DNA of 64,000 nucleotides, taken from positions 3,162,001-3,226,000 of the forward strand of contig NZ_CP021358.1 in assembly GCF_002157205.1 (NCBI RefSeq). The letters run 5' to 3'. A model generated the notes under the pieces. The model worked only from the letters and a program-made list of their open reading frames with translations. It was not told the origin of the DNA and did no database searches. Position numbers and translations under genes: made by a program. This DNA comes from Kushneria marisflavi (GTDB taxonomy: Bacteria; Pseudomonadota; Gammaproteobacteria; Pseudomonadales; Halomonadaceae). Positions 62,291 through 64,000 of the stretch are shown in pieces. Position 1 is the stretch's first letter. Each line of letters opens with the position of its first letter.

Positions 62291-64000
62291 ATGCTGTATC
62301 GGTGGCTGATGACAGGTGCATGGTTGCTGCTGGCCCTGATGGCGTTGCCGGCTCAAGCGGAGCCACAGGGCTCGCCGGAGCAGAGCGATGTTCGTCTGGC
62401 CATCGATGTCTCCGGCAGCATGAAGGACAACGACCCCGATAACCTGCGCGCCAGCGGAGTTCGTCTGTTGGTGGATCTGCTGCCCGATAACGTGCGCGCC
62501 GGGCTCTGGACCTTTGGTCAACAGGTCGCCAATCCGCTGGCCATGGGGGCCGTCAACGATCAGTGGCGCCAGCGCGCACTCTCCGTACTGCCTCAGCTGA
62601 CCCACTATGAGCAGTTCACTGATCTCGAGTCGGCGCTCAATCTTGCCACCCGGGGGGTGAGCGCGGAGGGCAGGACGCATCTTATCGTGCTGACCGATGG
62701 CATGGTGGATGTCCCGGCCGTCAGCAACAAGCCCGCTCGGGATCGCGCCTCGCGCGAGCGCATCATCAATACGCTGGCACCGGATCTTGCCGGGCGCCAT
62801 GTGGTCGTACATACCATCGCGCTATCCCGTAATGCCGATATTGATCTGATGCGTTCCATTTCGCAGCAGACCGGGGGGCTGGCCTCGGTGGCAGAAGATT
62901 CTCAGGCGCTTTTGCGCTCCTTTCTTGATGTGCTCGATCAGGTGGCGCCAAGACAGCAACTGCCGCTGGAAGATGGCCGGTTTCAGGTCGACGACCATGT
63001 GCGCGAATTTACGGCGTTGATCTTTCATGATCAGAGTGAGGGGCCGGTGACGCTGGTCAGTCCCGACGGTGAGCGTCTGAGCATTGATGCGCCAGGTGTG
63101 GCGAGTCGCTGGCGTCACGACAATCGTTATGAGCTGATTACCGTGCCCGAGCCCGCATCGGGGCAATGGCAGATCGAGGGGCCGGTCGGTGCCGGCTCTC
63201 GTATTCTGATCGACTCCAGCCTTCAGTTGCGCAGCGCCGGCATCCCGGCCACGCTGTATGCCCATATCGACCATCCGCTGGATGCCTGGCTGGAAGGCAT
63301 GGGCGATCAGAGCAGTGATCCTTCGCAGCAGCCCACCGTCGATGCGGTTCTACGAGGTTCGCAGGGCGATATTACCAGTACCCGTTTGCAGCGCGAATCA
63401 GATGGGCATTACCGTGGGCGTCTTGAACGTATCGATCAGACGGGCAATGCCGAGCTGGCACTGCAGGCGCGCGGTGAGTCGTTTGCGCGCCTGCTCACGC
63501 ACAGCGTCAATGTGGTGCCGGTCATCGATGCCACGCTTTCTGCTGATCAGTCACGAATCATCCTGAATGCCGCCTGGCCTCGTCTAACGCGTGACAATAC
63601 TCGTATCAACGCCAATCTGTTGGGAGAACCCCTTGAGGTCAGGCAGCTGGCGGAAGATCGCTGGCAGGTGGCCCTGTCCGATAGCCTGCCTGACGAATCC
63701 ATTTCGGTTGATCTGAGCGCCACGGTAGGACTTGATAATCGGATTCTCGAAATCCCCCTGCCGCCGGTAGTGCTCAATAGCGATGCCGCGACCCGGCTTT
63801 CCGGGACACGGTTCGACCAGGACGCGATCAACGGCGAAAAGATGACCTCCCCTGAAGAGAGCGATGAAGATCAGTCCTGGTCGCTACAGCGTCTCTGGTA
63901 TATGGCGCAGGAGCACTGGCCTGCTACCAGAGACCGGATTGTGTACTGGGCGCAGGATCCACGAGCGTGGGGTGTGGCCGCTGCGCTGTTGTTGCTCTTT
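62291..64000 (+). CDS. Von Willebrand factor A domain protein (3' truncated)
   Basis: Open to the window end, 570 codons visible from ATG 62291. A signal peptide of about 22 residues ends at LPAQA. The VWA domain (about 32-220) has an intact MIDAS: LAIDVSGSMKDNDPDNL, a threonine in QFTDLESALNLA and the aspartate in IVLTDGMVDVP. A long beta-rich region follows (about 230-510) and then, after an acidic stretch, a hydrophobic segment begins at the last visible residues (WGVAAALLLLF). So it is likely a periplasmic VWA protein anchored near its C-terminus. Similar proteins are often seen in marine gammaproteobacteria; function unknown. Confidence 0.85.
   Translation, partial: MLYRWLMTGAWLLLALMALPAQAEPQGSPEQSDVRLAIDVSGSMKDNDPDNLRASGVRLLVDLLPDNVRAGLWTFGQQVANPLAMGAVNDQWRQRALSVLPQLTHYEQFTDLESALNLATRGVSAEGRTHLIVLTDGMVDVPAVSNKPARDRASRERIINTLAPDLAGRHVVVHTIALSRNADIDLMRSISQQTGGLASVAEDSQALLRSFLDVLDQVAPRQQLPLEDGRFQVDDHVREFTALIFHDQSEGPVTLVSPDGERLSIDAPGVASRWRHDNRYELITVPEPASGQWQIEGPVGAGSRILIDSSLQLRSAGIPATLYAHIDHPLDAWLEGMGDQSSDPSQQPTVDAVLRGSQGDITSTRLQRESDGHYRGRLERIDQTGNAELALQARGESFARLLTHSVNVVPVIDATLSADQSRIILNAAWPRLTRDNTRINANLLGEPLEVRQLAEDRWQVALSDSLPDESISVDLSATVGLDNRILEIPLPPVVLNSDAATRLSGTRFDQDAINGEKMTSPEESDEDQSWSLQRLWYMAQEHWPATRDRIVYWAQDPRAWGVAAALLLLF

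Overview
The window is about 64 kb of chromosomal, GC-rich gammaproteobacterial DNA. Protein sequences and gene order suggest Halomonadaceae (Halomonas/Kushneria-like): a 69-residue RMF, a 1614-residue NAD-type glutamate dehydrogenase, the blocks ftsK-lolA-rarA, ffs-dnaX-ybaB-recR and rnd-ycgL-ycgN, and a MOSC-pyrD-rmf-rlmKL neighbourhood. The genus is an inference. No insertion sequence, prophage or CRISPR array was seen.

Layout. 1-3.5 kb: the 3' part of clpA, then infA, bpt and aat on the minus strand; with ClpA the two transferases form an N-degron branch. 3.5-11.8 kb: a methyl-accepting chemotaxis protein behind a good flagellar sigma-28 promoter match, then ftsK, lolA and rarA. 11.9-19.7 kb: a hemerythrin-fold protein that seems to have lost metal ligands, a membrane-anchored DsrE-like protein, trmA and the large glutamate dehydrogenase. 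19.7-27.2 kb: a MOSC protein, an exported protein with two PPC-like domains, pyrD, rmf, rlmKL, a very small WGR-domain protein and pdxB. 27.3-35.1 kb, all on the minus strand: an MFS transporter with its TetR repressor and a perfect 22-bp operator, htpX, alaA, a YlqF/RbgA GTPase, msrB and a gamma-glutamyltransferase-like enzyme.

35.2-39.5 kb: a tandem tRNA-Glu/tRNA-Gly array with a near-consensus promoter, a YadGH-type ABC exporter, queF, a YdjA-like nitroreductase and tRNA-Ser(GGA). 39.5-41.7 kb: an AT-richer patch next to tRNA-Ser holding one membrane acyltransferase, the most accessory-looking part of the window. 41.8-49.7 kb: a short-type 6-phosphogluconate dehydrogenase, a YhiN-like flavoprotein, a yqjD-yqjE-yqjK envelope operon, pldA and mscK. 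49.7-53.7 kb: a TlyA-family methyltransferase, then a response regulator-sensor kinase-solute binding protein operon. 53.8-59.6 kb: 4.5S RNA, dnaX, ybaB, recR, rnd, ycgL, ycgN. 59.7-64 kb: oligopeptidase B, a small membrane protein and a von Willebrand factor A (VWA) domain protein that runs off the end.

The content is mostly core: protein turnover (ClpA, Aat, Bpt, HtpX, MsrB, PtrB), DNA replication and segregation (FtsK, DnaX, RecR, RarA), translation and RNA modification (InfA, RMF, TrmA, RlmKL, TlyA, RbgA, QueF, tRNAs) and the envelope (LolA, PldA, MscK, YqjDEK). I did not find a convincing unknown multigene defence or mobile system. The best leads for new biology are small: the degenerate hemerythrin-fold protein, the mini-WGR protein, the double-PPC exported protein, the regulator-kinase-binding protein operon, and several perfect inverted repeats in intergenic DNA.
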